Part shown: positions 46,401 through 58,400 of the stretch, piece by piece
Numbering within the stretch: position 1 is the stretch's first letter
Layout: each line of letters opens with the position of its first letter
Source: Sebastes aleutianus
Lineage: Eukaryota; Chordata; Actinopteri; Perciformes; Sebastidae
Length of the DNA stretch: 64,000 nucleotides
Direction of reading: 5' to 3'
Assembly (NCBI GenBank): GCA_916700875.1
Contig: CAKAKS010000072.1
Span: 40,913,464 to 40,977,463, forward strand
The notes under the pieces: model-generated
Database searches by the model: none
What the model was told of the DNA's origin: nothing
Seen by the model: only the letters and a program-made list of their open reading frames with translations
Program-made: the position numbers and the translations under genes

Positions 46401-48453
46401 TGGCTGCTGCAGGTCGTGTGGTTATCCAGATGTGAGCAGAGGGAAGCAGGTTCCCCCTGATGAGGTTCGTCAGCAGCACATCCACTGAGGTGGACTCTGT
46501 AACATCAGTCAGGATCTCGTTGTTATGGAAGTCCAGAGGAAGTCGACACTCATCCAGACCGTCAAAGATGAACACGACCTGGAACTCTTCAAACCTGCAG
46601 ATTCCTGTTTCTTTGGTTTCAGTAAAGAAGAGATGAACAAGCTCCACCAAGCTGTACTTCTTCTCTTTCAGCACATTCAGCTCTCTGAAAGTGAATGGGA
46701 ATGTGAACTGGATGTCCTGGTTGGCTTTGTCTTCAGCCCAGTCCAGAGTGAACTTCTGTGTTAGGACTGTTTTCCCGATGCCAGCCACTCCCTTCGTCAG
46801 CACTGTTCTGATTGGTTCATCTCTTCCAGGTGAGGCTTTAAACATGTCTTCCTGTCTGATCATTGTCTCTGGTTTCCTGGATGCTGTTTCCATCCATCTG
46901 ACCTCGTGTTCATCGTTGAGCTCCGCGGTCCCTCCCTCCGTCACGTAGATCTGATTCAGAAGAGTCGGGTTTCCTGCTTTAGCGATGCCCTCAAACACAC
47001 AACGGAACTTCTGCTTCAGGTGAGACTTTAGTTGACAAACTGCAGCCGGAGTTCCTGAATGAAAACACGACGAATCAGTGAGTGGATGTTATCAGGCTCG
47101 ATGTGGAGATGAACATCTGGACGAGCCGATACACAACGAGCAGGCTGTAATTTAACATCACGATGTTCACGTCCTTTTTGTAAAATAATCAGTGAGCTGT
47201 TCGCCGCAACTGTTTTTTAGTTGTGAACTAATTTATTTATTTCAAAGTTTTCTGAATCTGCTCTTCTGATTTATAGAAAGGTTGCGTCTATTTAGTAGCT
47301 AAAAGAGTATTTAAGATATTTTAGTATGTCTGAAACCTCAGTAAGGAACCAAGAGTACGCAAATGACATACTATTTCCGGTGAAATATAACCGTATGCAA
47401 CGCTGGACACCGCATAAATATCCCACAATGCAATGCGGTAGTGACGATAACGTTCATAACGGACAGCTCTGTAACATCAGTAACGCTTCAATTTAACTGT
47501 AAGTATATGATTTCACTTTGTTAGACGTTAATATATGTTTTAAATTAATTCAGACTTTGATTCTCACAAACCGTCGTTTTTCTGTCACATGAGGTTGGTT
47601 ACCATGGTTACACATCTCCATCCGGCGAGGAGGCTCTCAGGAAGTGACGACGTAAAGTATGTTGAACGATAGTACACGTGTTGAGTATGTAGTGCAGAGA
47701 ATGAGATTTCGGAGGAAGCGGTTATGATTTTACAGGACAAACATTTCTATGTTCAGACGAAGGCTCTGATAAATAATAAAAATATAACTAGTAATAGACC
47801 CTCAAACCCAAAAAAAACAACATCTCCTGGTATCTTTTATTCAGTGTATAAATTAAGAATGTGTGTCTAATATGTAGGAGCATCCTGACTGATACCTCTA
47901 TAGTATGTAGTGTATATATACCATACTATAGGCTACAAATATCACAGGAAAGCATTTAAACTATTAACACTAAACACACAACCTTAATATTATAATGATC
48001 CAGTGTGAATATTATTGTATTATAGGCCGATTATAGAAGATGCATAGCCCAATAATAATAATAATAATAATAATATAGCAATAAATGACAGCTGGTTTTG
48101 ACTGACACAGTTTAACATGCTTAAAGGAATAATGAATAAATAGGAATAAGTGGACAGAGGTTGCTGAGAGCGGCGGATACCAACATGTGCAGTAGAGAGA
48201 ACTGGCTCTGATTTATGAGTGTTAATATGAATATGAAATGCTCTTACTGCTGTGCAGACAGTCAGCCTCCTCCTCCTCCTCCTCCTCCTCCTCCTCCTGC
48301 TGCTTCATCCTCCTCAGGAAGTTCAGTGTGATCTTCAGTAACGCCTCTCCGCTGCTCCTCCTCCTCTGCTCCTCATCCTCACTCTGACTCTCTAAGCATT
48401 CTGGGTGATCTTGACTTCTTCAGCTCGTTCTTCACACCGTTGTCCTCGAGATG
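39889..48453 (-). CDS. fish NLR receptor: FISNA-NACHT-LRR-B30.2 (NLRC3/NLRP-like), N-terminal exon disrupted
   Basis: NLRs are cytosolic pattern-recognition and inflammasome-type receptors. Exons read leftward: 48248-48453 (N-terminal), 45284-47054 (FISNA-NACHT), 43122-43295 and 42420-42593 (LRR, each 174 nt), 41146-41192 (linker), 39889-40466 (PRY-SPRY, TAA at 39889). Junction phases agree throughout. Walker A is GVAGIGKT and Walker B is VFIFDGLDEC. The FISNA signature is FEGIAKAGNPTLLNQIY, the LRRs read LSGCGLSERSC and DLSNNELRDSGVKLLSAG, and the linker reads VEHGGQQWLKPGLRK. The B30.2 domain at the C-terminus marks the large teleost-specific NLR group. Only two LRR exons are seen. The N-terminal exon has a frame break and stop codons, so the product may start at a later methionine or the gene may be failing. 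All 1.77 kb of the NACHT exon is open. Confidence 0.88.
40500..40985. repeat. AT-rich (ATAATATA)n tract in an NLR intron
   Basis: About 480 bases of ataatatcacat and ataatataat variants between the linker and SPRY exons. Confidence 0.9.
41146..41192 (-). CDS. NLR linker exon (47 nt)
   Basis: Encodes VEHGGQQWLKPGLRK, the short linker that joins LRRs to B30.2 in fish NLRs. It converts phase 2 to phase 1, exactly what the SPRY exon needs. Confidence 0.88.
41920..42206 (-). mobile_element. partial inverted copy of the CAGGGCTCGACATTAA element
   Basis: Matches the reverse of 11644-11940 (including gcgctgttggaacgtaacgt-like sequence) and ends cattaatgtcgagccctg. Confidence 0.55.
42420..42593 (-). 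CDS. NLR LRR exon 2 (174 nt)
   Basis: Encodes LSGCLITEDGCTSLASAL, RELDLSYNHPGDSG and VKLLSAGLDDPQWRLDTL. Same phase as LRR exon 1. Confidence 0.93.
42612..42960 (+). mobile_element. diverged TAGGGATGTTAA hAT-like MITE fragment
   Basis: Starts tagggatgttaataattaac like the element at 62423. The interior diverges and the right end is unclear. Confidence 0.4.
43122..43295 (-). CDS. NLR LRR exon 1 (174 nt)
   Basis: Encodes LSGCGLSERSCAALSSVL, LRDLDLSNNELRDSG and VKLLSAGLESPHCRLETL, two ribonuclease-inhibitor-type repeats. Length and phase are the family standard. Confidence 0.93.
44166..44820. mobile_element. TIR element CATACTGTCCAACC...GGGTTGACAAGTATG
   Basis: The ends are inverted relatives (catactgtccaacct and gggttgacaagtatg). 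The interior has gcgccgcgccacggcgg and a gggagaaacacgggag-rich right end. It lies in the intron between the NACHT and LRR exons. Open frames here are incidental. Confidence 0.55.
45284..47054 (-). CDS. NLR FISNA-NACHT exon
   Basis: An uninterrupted 1771-nt exon from TPAAVCQLKSHLKQKFRC through FISNA, NACHT (GVAGIGKT, FDGLDEC, WITTRPAAANQIPPE) and winged-helix region (CFVHLSVQEFLAALHV) to LLRLLPVVKASNKAV. The donor GT at 45282-45283 leaves GT, which joins G of the first LRR exon to give Val. Confidence 0.93.
47055..48247. other. NLR intron, no gene recognised
   Basis: Between the N-terminal and NACHT exons. Includes a short (AAT)n run at 48053-48075. Nothing else recognised. Confidence 0.5.
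48248..48453 (-). pseudogene. NLR N-terminal exon with frame break
   Basis: Bounded by ttccAG and GTAAGAG. The 5' part in one frame reads HLEDNGVKNELKK, like the fish NLR motif VKNELKKF. The 3' part in another frame reads HPECLESQSEDEEQ and GEALLKITLNFLRRMKQQ, also typical. No single frame joins them, and the frame needed at the donor meets TGA codons upstream. A run of ten Glu codons (GAG)n follows RRMKQQ. A methionine in RRMKQQ could serve as a start. Confidence 0.6.
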
Positions 48454-48596
48454 CTGGAACAGAATAAAACCATGTTAAACTCTGAGCTGGTGTAGTTCTA
48501 CTGTCGGCCCACTAGATGGAGCTCATCACTCACACCATCTCCACTGAGCTGAAGAGACGCCAGAATTCAAAGAGGAATTCTATCTGATGGAACCAG

Positions 48597-48988
48597 TTAA
48601 CACCACCACATCTGGAGGAACCAGTTAACACCACCACATCTGGAGGAACCAGTAAACACCACCACATCTGGAGGAACCAGTTAACACCACCACATCTGGA
48701 GGAACCAGTAAACCCCAACACATCTGGAGGAACCAGTAAACACCACCACATCTGGAGGAACCAGTAAACACCACCACATCTGGAGGAACCAGTAAACCCC
48801 AACACATCTGGAGGAACCAGTAAACACCACCACATCTGGAGGAACCAGTAAACACCACCACATCTGGAGGAACCAGTAAACACCACCACATCTAAAGGAA
48901 CCAGTTAACACCACCACTTCTGGAGGAACCAGTAAACACCACCACATCTAAAGGAACCAGTTAACACCACCACATCTGGAGGAACCAG
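48597..48988. repeat. 28-bp minisatellite, about 14 units
   Basis: The unit is accagtaaacaccaccacat plus ctggagga, with variants (gttaac, ccccaaca, ctaaagga). It lies just upstream of the NLR N-terminal exon. Minus-strand open frames across it are repeat artefacts. Confidence 0.95.
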
Positions 48989-49120
48989 TAGTGTCCAGTG
49001 TTGCAGACTGTAATATTTCACCAGAAATAGTCTGTAATTCACGTACTATTGGTTTCTGACTAATGTTTCAGACATACTAAAATATCTCACATACTGTTGT
49101 AGCTACTAAATAGCATGTTA

Positions 49121-51995
49121 GTATAGTATAGAATAGTTTAGTATTCTGTAGTTTAGTGTGGTGTAGTATAGTTTAGTATGGTTTAGTGTAGTATAGTATA
49201 GTTTAGTATTCTGTAGTTTAGTTTAGTGTAGTATAGTATAGTATAGTATAGTATAGGTTAGTATAGTATAGTATAGTATAGTTTAGTTTAGTATAGTGTA
49301 GTATAGTATAGTTTAGTATAGTATAGTATAGTATAGTATAGTTTAGTATGGTTTAGTGTAGTGTAGTATAGTTTAGTTTAGTATAGTATAGTATAGTATA
49401 GTTTAGTTTAGTATAGTGTAGTATAGTATAGTTTAGTATAGTATAGTTTAGTATAGTATAGTTTAGTATGGTTTAGTGTAGTGTAGTATAGTTTAGTTTA
49501 GTATAGTATAGTATAGTTTAGTGTAGTATAGTATAATATAGTTTAGTATAGTGTAGTATAGTATAGTATAGTATAGTTTAGTATAGTATAGTATAGTTTA
49601 GTATAGTATAGTATAGTTTAGTATAGTATAGTGTAGTATAGTATAGGTTAGTATAGTATAATATAGTTTAGTGTAGTATAGTATAATATAGTTTAGTATA
49701 GTATAGTATAATATAGTTTAGTATAGTATAGTATAGTATAGTGTAGTGTAGTGTAGTATAGTATAGTATAATATAGTTTAGTATAGTATAGTATAGTATA
49801 ATATAGTATAGTATAGTATAGTATAGTATAGTATAGTTTAGTGTAGTTTAGTGTAGTGTAGTATAGTATAGTATAGTATAGTTTAGTATGGTTTAGTGTA
49901 GTGTAGTATAGTTTAGTATAGTATAGTTTAGTATAGTATAGTATAGTATAGTTTAGTTTAGTGTAGTATAGTTTAGTGTAGTGTAGTATAGTATAGTATA
50001 GTATAGTTTAGTATGGTTTAGTTTAGTGTAGTATAATATAGTATAGTATAGTATAGTATAGTATAGTTTAGTTTAGTGTAGTATAGTTTAGTGTAGTGTA
50101 GTATAGTATAGTATAGTATAGTTTAGTATGGTTTAGTTTAGTGTAGTATAGTTTAGTATAATATAGTATAGTATAGTATAGTATAGTTTAGTGTAGTATA
50201 GTTTAGTATAGTATGGTTTAGTGTAGTGTAGTATAGTTTAGTATAGTATAGTTTAGTATGGTTTAGTGTAGTGTAGTATAGTTTAGTATAGTATAGTTTA
50301 GTATAGTTTAGTTTAGTGTAGTATAGTTTAGTATAGTATGGTTTAGTGTAGTGTAGTATAGTTTAGTATAGTATAGTTTAGTATGGTTTAGTGTAGTGTA
50401 GTATAGTTTAGTATAGTATAGTATAATATAGTTTAGTATAGTATAGTATAGTATAGTGTAGTGTAGTGTAGTATAGTATAGTATAATATAGTATAGTATA
50501 ATATAGTATAGTATAGTATAGTATAGTATAGTATAGTATAGTTTAGTGTAGTTTAGTGTAGTGTAGTATAGTATAGTATAGTATAGTTTAGTATGGTTTA
50601 GTGTAGTGTAGTATAGTTTAGTATAGTATAGTTTAGTATAGTATAGTATAGTATAGTTTAGTTTAGTGTAGTATAGTTTAGTGTAGTGTAGTATAGTATA
50701 GTATAGTATAGTTTAGTATGGTTTAGTTTAGTGTAGTATAGTTTAGTATAATATAGTATAGTATAGTATAGTATAGTATAGTTTAGTTTAGTGTAGTATA
50801 GTTTAGTGTAGTGTAGTATAGTATAGTATAGTATAGTTTAGTATGGTTTAGTTTAGTGTAGTATAGTTTAGTATAATATAGTATAGTATAGTATAGTATA
50901 GTTTAGTTTAGTGTAGTATAGTTTAGTATAGTATGGTTTAGTGTAGTGTAGTATAGTTTAGTATAGTATAGTTTAGTATGGTTTAGTGTAGTGTAGTATA
51001 GTTTAGTATAGTATAGTTTAGTATAGTTTAGTTTAGTGTAGTATAGTTTAGTATAGTATGGTTTAGTGTAGTGTAGTATAGTTTAGTATAGTATAGTTTA
51101 GTATGGTTTAGTGTAGTGTAGTATAGTTTAGTATAGTATAGTATAGTGTAGTGTAGTGTAGTGTAGTATAGTTTAGTATAGTATAGTTTAGTATGGTTTA
51201 GTGTAGTGTAGTATAGTTTAGTATAGTATAGTATAGTATAGTGTAGTGTAGTGTAGTGTAGTTTAGTATAGTATAGTTTAGGTTAGTATAGTATAGTGTA
51301 GTGTAGTATAGTATAGTATAGTATAATATAGTTTAGTATAGTATAGTATAATATAGTTTAGTATAGTTTAGTATAGTATAGTATAGTATAATATAGTTTA
51401 GTATGGTTTAGTATAGTATAGTATAGTATAGTATAGTTTAGTTTAGTGTAGTATAGTTTAGTATAGTATAGTATAATATAGTTTAGTATAGTTTAGTATA
51501 GTATAGTATAGTATAGTATAGTTTAGTTTAGTGTAGTATAGTTTAGTATAGTATGGTTTAGTGTAGTGTAGTATAGTTTAGTATAGTATAGTTTAGTATG
51601 GTTTAGTGTAGTGTAGTATAGTTTAGTATAGTATAGTTTAGTATAGTTTAGTTTAGTGTAGTATAGTTTAGTATAGTATGGTTTAGTGTAGTGTAGTATA
51701 GTTTAGTATAGTATAGTTTAGTATGGTTTAGTGTAGTGTAGTATAGTTTAGTATAGTATAGTGTAGTGTAGTGTAGTGTAGTGTAGTGTAGTGTAGTATA
51801 GTTTAGTATAGTATAGTTTAGTATGGTTTAGTGTAGTGTAGTATAGTTTAGTATAGTATAGTATAGTATAGTGTAGTGTAGTGTAGTGTAGTTTAGTATA
51901 GTATAGTTTAGGTTAGTATAGTATAATATAGTTTAGTATAGTTTAGTATAGTATAGTATAGTGTAGTATAGTGTAGTGTAGTATAGGTTAGTATA
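49121..51995. repeat. 2875-bp pentanucleotide satellite (GTATA/GTTTA/GTGTA), 575 units
   Basis: Every five bases read GTATA, GTTTA, GTGTA, GTATG, ATATA or a rare variant, and the 5-bp register never shifts. Blocks of about 235-240 bp recur exactly at 50186, 50906 and 51526. It lies upstream of the NLR gene. Confidence 0.97.
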
Positions 51996-51999
51996 CATT

Positions 52000-53039
52000 C
52001 TTTGGCTTGGGTCCATGTTTACTTCCTGTCAGGTGACGTCACACACACTGCAACAGGAAGTGACCTGGACACATCTGGATTGTTTACAACATTAAAATGG
52101 TCGTTAATATTTACATCGTTTCTTCTGTTAAAGATCCAACAGCCTCGACGCTTCTCACACATTCAGACAGTTTCAGTCTGATCCCTGCAGCGTTAGCAGC
52201 GAGCTGCTGGTAACCGTTAAGTAGTTTACTTTAACAGCACTTCCGGTCAGTTAACATCAAGTTAACTCACATCTCTACAGAGATCTGAATCAAACCACGT
52301 TGTTACCTGATCAACTGGAGCTCATCTGCGTGTTCTCCTCGTTTATAAACTGTTTACTCATCTTTAAATACCGGAACTAAAACATTACTACCGATTCTGT
52401 GTTTCCGTCAAGTTACGGATATCACTGGAGACCAGCGTCCTTTCAAAATAAGACACAGGAAATACCAGAATAAAAGCCATTAAAGAAACAACAGTGGAGT
52501 ACAGTCATAATACAGGAAATTAACTTTATCAGTCATAAAACAAACTACGTACAGAGATGATATTAGAGATGTTTAAGATTTTATTTATGGGTGTTTCTGC
52601 AATACGGTCATTTTTGACTCCCAAATTAAAAAAAATCAATTTATGAATTTTTATTTGAATCATCAGAGTATTAATATATATAAACAGGTACACAAAATTA
52701 CATCTAGTGGTTAACATTTTAATCTGTAACATGTTTATTTTTCATGGTTTTCATCACTTGTTCTTACTAAATGTCCTCACCGCAACATTACAATAACCTT
52801 CATCTTATATTTGGCTTTTTAAATTTCATTAATATTTTTAAGATATTTAAATTCATTTTCATCCAGCTTTGTGCATCAATATTTTAAATTATAGTTGATT
52901 TCATGATTTTCTCTACACTCTGAAAACTGTAGACCACAAATGTCAGTTTTTATACACAAAATTATAAAATATGTTGTGTTTTATGACAGATATTGTAATT
53001 CTAATGTCTTTAAAAGACATGTTGCAGAGAGTGGAGATA
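52000..53039. other. no gene recognised
   Basis: AT-rich intergenic sequence. No coding family, RNA or known repeat recognised. Confidence 0.4.
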
Positions 53040-53765
53040 TAATGTCTCCACCTAGTCCTGGGTCTTCCCCGTGGTCTCCTCCCAGCTGGTCGTGCCTGGA
53101 ACACCTCCCTAGGGAGGTCCAGGGGGCATCCGTACTAGATGCCCGAACCACCTCAACTGGCTCCTTTCAACGCAAAGGAGCAGCGGCTCTACTCCGAGTC
53201 CCTCACGGATGACTGAGCTTCTCAGCCTATCTCTGAGGGGGACGCCAGCCACCCTCCTGAGGAAACCCATTTCGGCCGCTTATACCCGCGATGTAGTTCT
53301 TTGGGTCATGACCCAACCCTCATGACCATAGGTGAGAGTAGGAATGAAGATTGACCGGTAGATCAATCTTCGTTCCGGCTCAGCCAATCTCACATTCCAT
53401 CGTCCCCTCACTCGCGAACAAGACCCCGAGGTACTTGAACTCCTTCACTTGGGATAAGGACTCATTCCCTACCCGGAGTAGGCAATCCATCGGTTTCCTG
53501 CTGAGAACCACGGCCTCCGATTTAGAGGTACTGATCCTCATCCCGACCGCTTCACACTTTGCAAAAAGCAGCGATGAGATCTTCAGCACTCTGAACTGCA
53601 AACCCACCTCCCCCCCGACTACGCCTCGATATCCTGTCCGTGAATAACCCGAACAGGATTGGTGACAAAGCGTAGCCCTGGCGGAGGCCAACCCCCACCG
53701 GAAACGAGTCTGACTTATTGCAGAGAACCCGAACACAGCTCTCGCTTTGGGCGTACAGGGATTGG
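53040..53765 (-). mobile_element. LINE reverse-transcriptase 3' fragment, degraded
   Basis: The minus strand encodes FKYLGVLFASEGTMECEIG and KSEAVVLSRKPMDCLLRVG, typical of a widespread fish non-LTR element. The plus-strand frame at 53040-53212 is the antisense of the distal part. The order is collapsed by internal deletions. Clade not assigned. Confidence 0.7.
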
Positions 53766-54196
53766 AAGGCCCTGAGAAGTGCCCCCCTCTGACACTCTCT
53801 CTGACATCCTGATATTGATAGTCAAGAGAATAAAACCGGTATCTTTGTTATCGTCCCTCTGACTTCTGTTTGGTCTGATAGGTCAGTGTTTGGCAACACT
53901 CTTCCTTAAACATATAAATGGGTATTTTTCATTTACAGTGTTTTTAATGTGCGTTATTAATCCTGTTAATAGATGATTAAACAAAGTTGGTTATGGAATA
54001 AAAGATTATCTTTCAGGTCACACTGATCTCATCCTCTGGTCATAATCAGTTGAACTTATTAAATTAGTAAGTTTAACTTATCTTCAATAACCATATTTGG
54101 TTCATTAAAGCTTTAACAATTGGTTTGATTCATCACTTGAAGTGATGCCCGTAAGTTTAAAGTCTGTAAAACATACAAAAGTTGTGTTGTTTTACA

Positions 54197-54373
54197 TATA
54201 CATATATATATATAGAACTTCTGCCTATAGACAGGAAATAATGCTTTCAGAGTCAAACATACATCCAGCTATACGAATGATCATAGAAAAGTTAAAAAAA
54301 TGTTTGTGTGAGAAAAGAATAATTTATAAAGTGCACATTATATATATATACATATGTATATATATATATATAC

Positions 54374-54410
<37 letters not shown>
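54197..54410. repeat. (TA)n microsatellite cluster
   Basis: TATATATACATATG runs at 54197-54213 and 54340-54410. Confidence 0.9.
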
Positions 54411-54411
<1 letters not shown>

Positions 54412-54701
54412 TAATCAATGTGTGTATTTCCTGGTATTTGGCTCATCGTCTATATTAATAATCAAAAGAGGAAGTAAATCTAGTCTTTAACAGCCTGATA
54501 TCTGTCTTCTGCTTATTCACAACTGAAGAAAGACATCTTTAAAGACGACGTTCTTCTTCAATGTAAGTAGAAGCAGTTTATTTTATATTATTATTATTAT
54601 TATATATATTATATTATTATAGTTTATTGATGTGATTGATGCTGTATACCTCCTGTGTACATTATTTTATCTGCGTACATGTTTTATTGTCTCACCCACA
54701 G

Positions 54702-54775
54702 AGAGACGAGAGGAGCAGCTATGAGTTTAACTGCAGCAGCGAGTGGATTAGCCGTCTTCCTTCTCTCTGTGTCAG
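54702..54775 (+). pseudogene. orphan leader exon of a CD22/Siglec-like Ig receptor
   Basis: After an acceptor (cccacag), the exon carries agagacgagaggagcagct, then an ATG at 54721 and the leader MSLTAAASGLAVFLLSVSG ending at a GTACTG donor. It is nearly identical to 59852-59925. No Ig exon follows before the LINE at 55.4-58.6 kb, so it is an orphan duplicate or an alternative first coding exon. Confidence 0.6.
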
Positions 54776-55424
54776 GTACTGTACATCTACAGTTCCATTC
54801 ATCACATTCAAAGAGGGGAATCTGGGCAAATGTGGGACTTGTAAAAGAAGGCTGAAGGTCACAGTGGAAAGAAGGAGATCAGAGTTGTGTGAAAGGCAAA
54901 CCTCCCTGAAGTTTTATATTAAATGTTAAGCTAAATATATTTTGTGTACAATCGTGGAAACTCCCCAGACGTGTATATATATATTATACATATATTTTTT
55001 AAAATCTCTTTATTGAGTTTTCTTTCAAATTCAGGTCACCAAATGCAGAACGCAGCAAAGCGTCTGTAACAGGAAATAAAAACTGAGAAAAAGAACCACC
55101 AGCCCTCACCATGTTGGTCTGGGTCACACACCAAAATTAATAATAATAACAAATAAATATAATAAAATACACAGCTCATATGTGGCCGAGGATTAGTTTC
55201 TACCTGCAGCTACTTTTATCACTTTTTATTAGTTTTGTTTCCGTGCTCTGTGCTGAGAGCAGTCATCCTCTTTTATCTTGTCTTCATATCATAGCTGCTC
55301 TAAACTCTCTATTAATTAATATAATCCCTCATCATTTATTATTTATGTATATTAATATACATCTTCCACTCTTCCTTTGTACTGACTGTTAATAACTGAG
55401 TAAAGTTGTGTTTGGACTCCTCTA

Positions 55425-58400
55425 TAATAATAATAATAATAGATGAAACTTATATAGCGCTTTTTATAGATCTCAAAGACGCTTAACACATTCGGGGGGA
55501 AAACGGTGTGAGACAAACAAACAGGAGACGAACGACAAAAACAGGCGACATACACAGGCACACTCTCATACATACACACGGACAAATGGGTAGGGGGAGG
55601 GGGGAGGCTACAAGTAAGCAGAGGAGAAAAGATGTGTTTTGAGGCGGGACTGGAATATGGTGAGGGAATCGGAGTCTCTGATGAGATTGGGGAGTGAGTT
55701 CCAGAGCTTGGGAGCTGCCCTGGAGAATGCTCTGTCCCCAAAGCTGTGGAGTTTGGACTTGGGGTTGGAGAGTAGACCAGCTGAGGTGGATCTGAGGGAC
55801 CGTTGAGGTTGGTAGGGGGAGAGGATGTCAGAGAGATGGGGGGGGGGGCAAGTTGGTTGAGGGCTTTGTAGGTGAGGGTCAGGATTTTGTACGTGATCCG
55901 GTGGGAGACGGGGAGCCAGTGTAGGTCATTCAGGACTGGGGTGATGTGATGCCATGATTTGTTGTGGGTGAGGAGTCGGGCAGCTGCATTCTGAACCAGT
56001 TGGAGTTTATTGATGGAGGTGTTGCTGATGCCATAGAGGAGAGAGTTGCAATAATCAAGGCGGGAGGAGATTAAGGCGTGGATGAGTTTCTCTGCAGCAG
56101 GGGGTGTGAGGGAGGGACGGATCTTTGCAATATTGCGAAGGTGGAAGAAGGATATTTTGACCAGTTGGCGGATGTGGGGCTCGAGGGAGAGGGTGGAGTC
56201 AAATATCACACCAAGGTTGCGTGCCTAGGGGGAGGGGGAAACAGAAGTGCCATCGATGTTGAGTGTGAGGTTGTTGGTTTTGGTGAGGGTGGATTTGGAG
56301 CCGATGAGGAGGAGTTCTGTTTTGTCACTGTTTAGTTTAAGAACATTCTGTTGCATCCAGGTTTTAATTGCAGAGAGGCAGGAGTTGATGTGGGAGAAGG
56401 ATGGGTTGTAGGGGCTGTTGGTGCTGAGGTAGATCTGAGTGTCATCGGCATAGCAGTGGAAGTCCAGGTTGAAGTGGCGTAGGATCTGACCGAGGGGGAA
56501 AATGTAGATTATGAATAGGAGTGGACCGAGTACAGAGCCTTGGGGGACACCTTGTGTGACTGTGGATGTGGCAGAGGAGTTGTTGTGAAGGGAGATGAAA
56601 TGAGATCTGTTGGTGAGGTAAGACCGGAGCCAGCTGAGTGCAGTACCTTCGATACCGATGTCTTGGAGTCTGGTGAGAAGAATGTTGTGACATACGGTAT
56701 CGAAGGCTGCACTCAGGTCCAGGAGGATGAGGATGAGGATGTTGAGGGCTCCGGTGTCAGCAGAGGTGAGGAGGTGATTGAGGACTTAGAGGAGTGCAGT
56801 TTCTGTGCTGTGGAGGGGGCGAAAGCCAGATTGGAGGAGTTCAAACAAGTTGTTGGAATGCAGGTGGAATTGGAGCTGGGTGGAGACGAGGCGTTCGAGG
56901 GTTTTGGAGAGGAAGGGGAGGTTGGAGATAGGGCGGTAGTGATTGAGACAGGAGGGGTCCAGACCAGGTTTCTTGAGTGTGGGGGTGACAGCAGCAGTTT
57001 TGAAGGCGGAGGGGACAGTTCCGTGGGACAGTGAGGAGTTGAAGAGGTCGGTGAGGTAGGGGCATAGGACAGGGAGGCAGGACTTCAGCAGGGGAGTGGG
57101 GAGGGGGTCGAGGGAGCAGGTGGTGGGTTTGGATGTGCTGATGAGTTTGGCAATGGTTGCTGGGTCAACAGGGTCGAACCGGGAGAGGCGGCGCTGGGGG
57201 GGAGGGGTCAGGGGGTCCAGAGGGATAGAGAGAAAAGGGGTCGGTGTGGTTGCTGCTGGGTCAGACACGGGGAGCAGTGAGTTGTTGATGGTGGTGATTT
57301 TGTCGCTGAAGAACTGAAGGAATGAGTTGCAAAGATCGGGTGAGGGGTCAGAGAGGGTGTTGGCACGAGGCTTGAGGAGAGTGTTGACAGTGGAGAAGAG
57401 GGTTCGGGGGTTACGGGTGGGGTCATTGATGATGGTGGAGAAGTAGTCAGATTTGGCAGCAGTGATGGTGTCTTTGTAGGTGATGAGGTGAGATTTGTAG
57501 GCTTCGAGGTGAACAGTGAGTGTTGATTTTCTCCAGAGGCGTTCAAGTTGGCGGCCGGTCTGTTTGAGTTTTCTGAGGTGGGGTGTGAACCAGGGGGAGG
57601 AGGTGTCGAATGAAACAGTTTTGGTTCTCAGGGGGGCCAGTGAGTTGAGGGAGGCAGACAGGGTGGAGTTGAGGTGGTTGGTGAGATCATCAGGTGAGGT
57701 GGGTGGTGGGTCCAGGTGGAGGGCAGTAGATAGGAGGTCGGAGAGATGGAGGGGATCGATGGACTTGGTGTTGCGGAATGAGATGACTCTGGGGAATTTC
57801 AGACGGGGTGATGGGGAAGGGATTGTGAATTGGATGAGTTTGTGATCAGAAAGGGGAAAGGGGGATGGGTGGATGTTCAGAACCGGGAAAATGACAGAGC
57901 AGACGAGATCTAGAATATGGCCTTTATTGTGTGTGGGGAAGGTGATGTGCTGGGTGAGGTTGAAGTTGTCCAGTAGAGTGGAGAAATCAGAGGCAAGTTT
58001 ACAGGTGGGGGAGTCCATGTGGATGTTGAAGTCGCCCAGTAGCAGTAGGGGTAAGGGGAGGGATGATGCTAGGGTGAGGAGTTTAGACAGATCAGAGAGG
58101 AAGGATGGGTTTGGTTTAGGTGGGCGGTAGATGAGAATGACTGTGGTGGAGCAGGTTTTGAAGGCGAGGGATTCGAATGATGTGACTGTAGGGAAAGTGA
58201 GTTCGGTGGTCCTGAGGTTCCGGTTGAATAATACTGCGAGGCCCCCTCCACGCCGGGAGGGGCGGGGTTTACAGAGGTAGCCGAAGTTGGGGGGGGATGC
58301 TTGGTTGAGGGAGAAGAAGTCATTGGGTTGTTGCCAGGTTTCAGTGAGCAGGAGGAAGTCCAGTGAATTGTCCAGGATGAGTTCGTGGAGGATGGGGGCT

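Noticed and set aside
48530..48947. Trp/Cys-rich repeat frames on the minus strand
   Set aside because: 28-bp minisatellite read in three frames; no supporting context.
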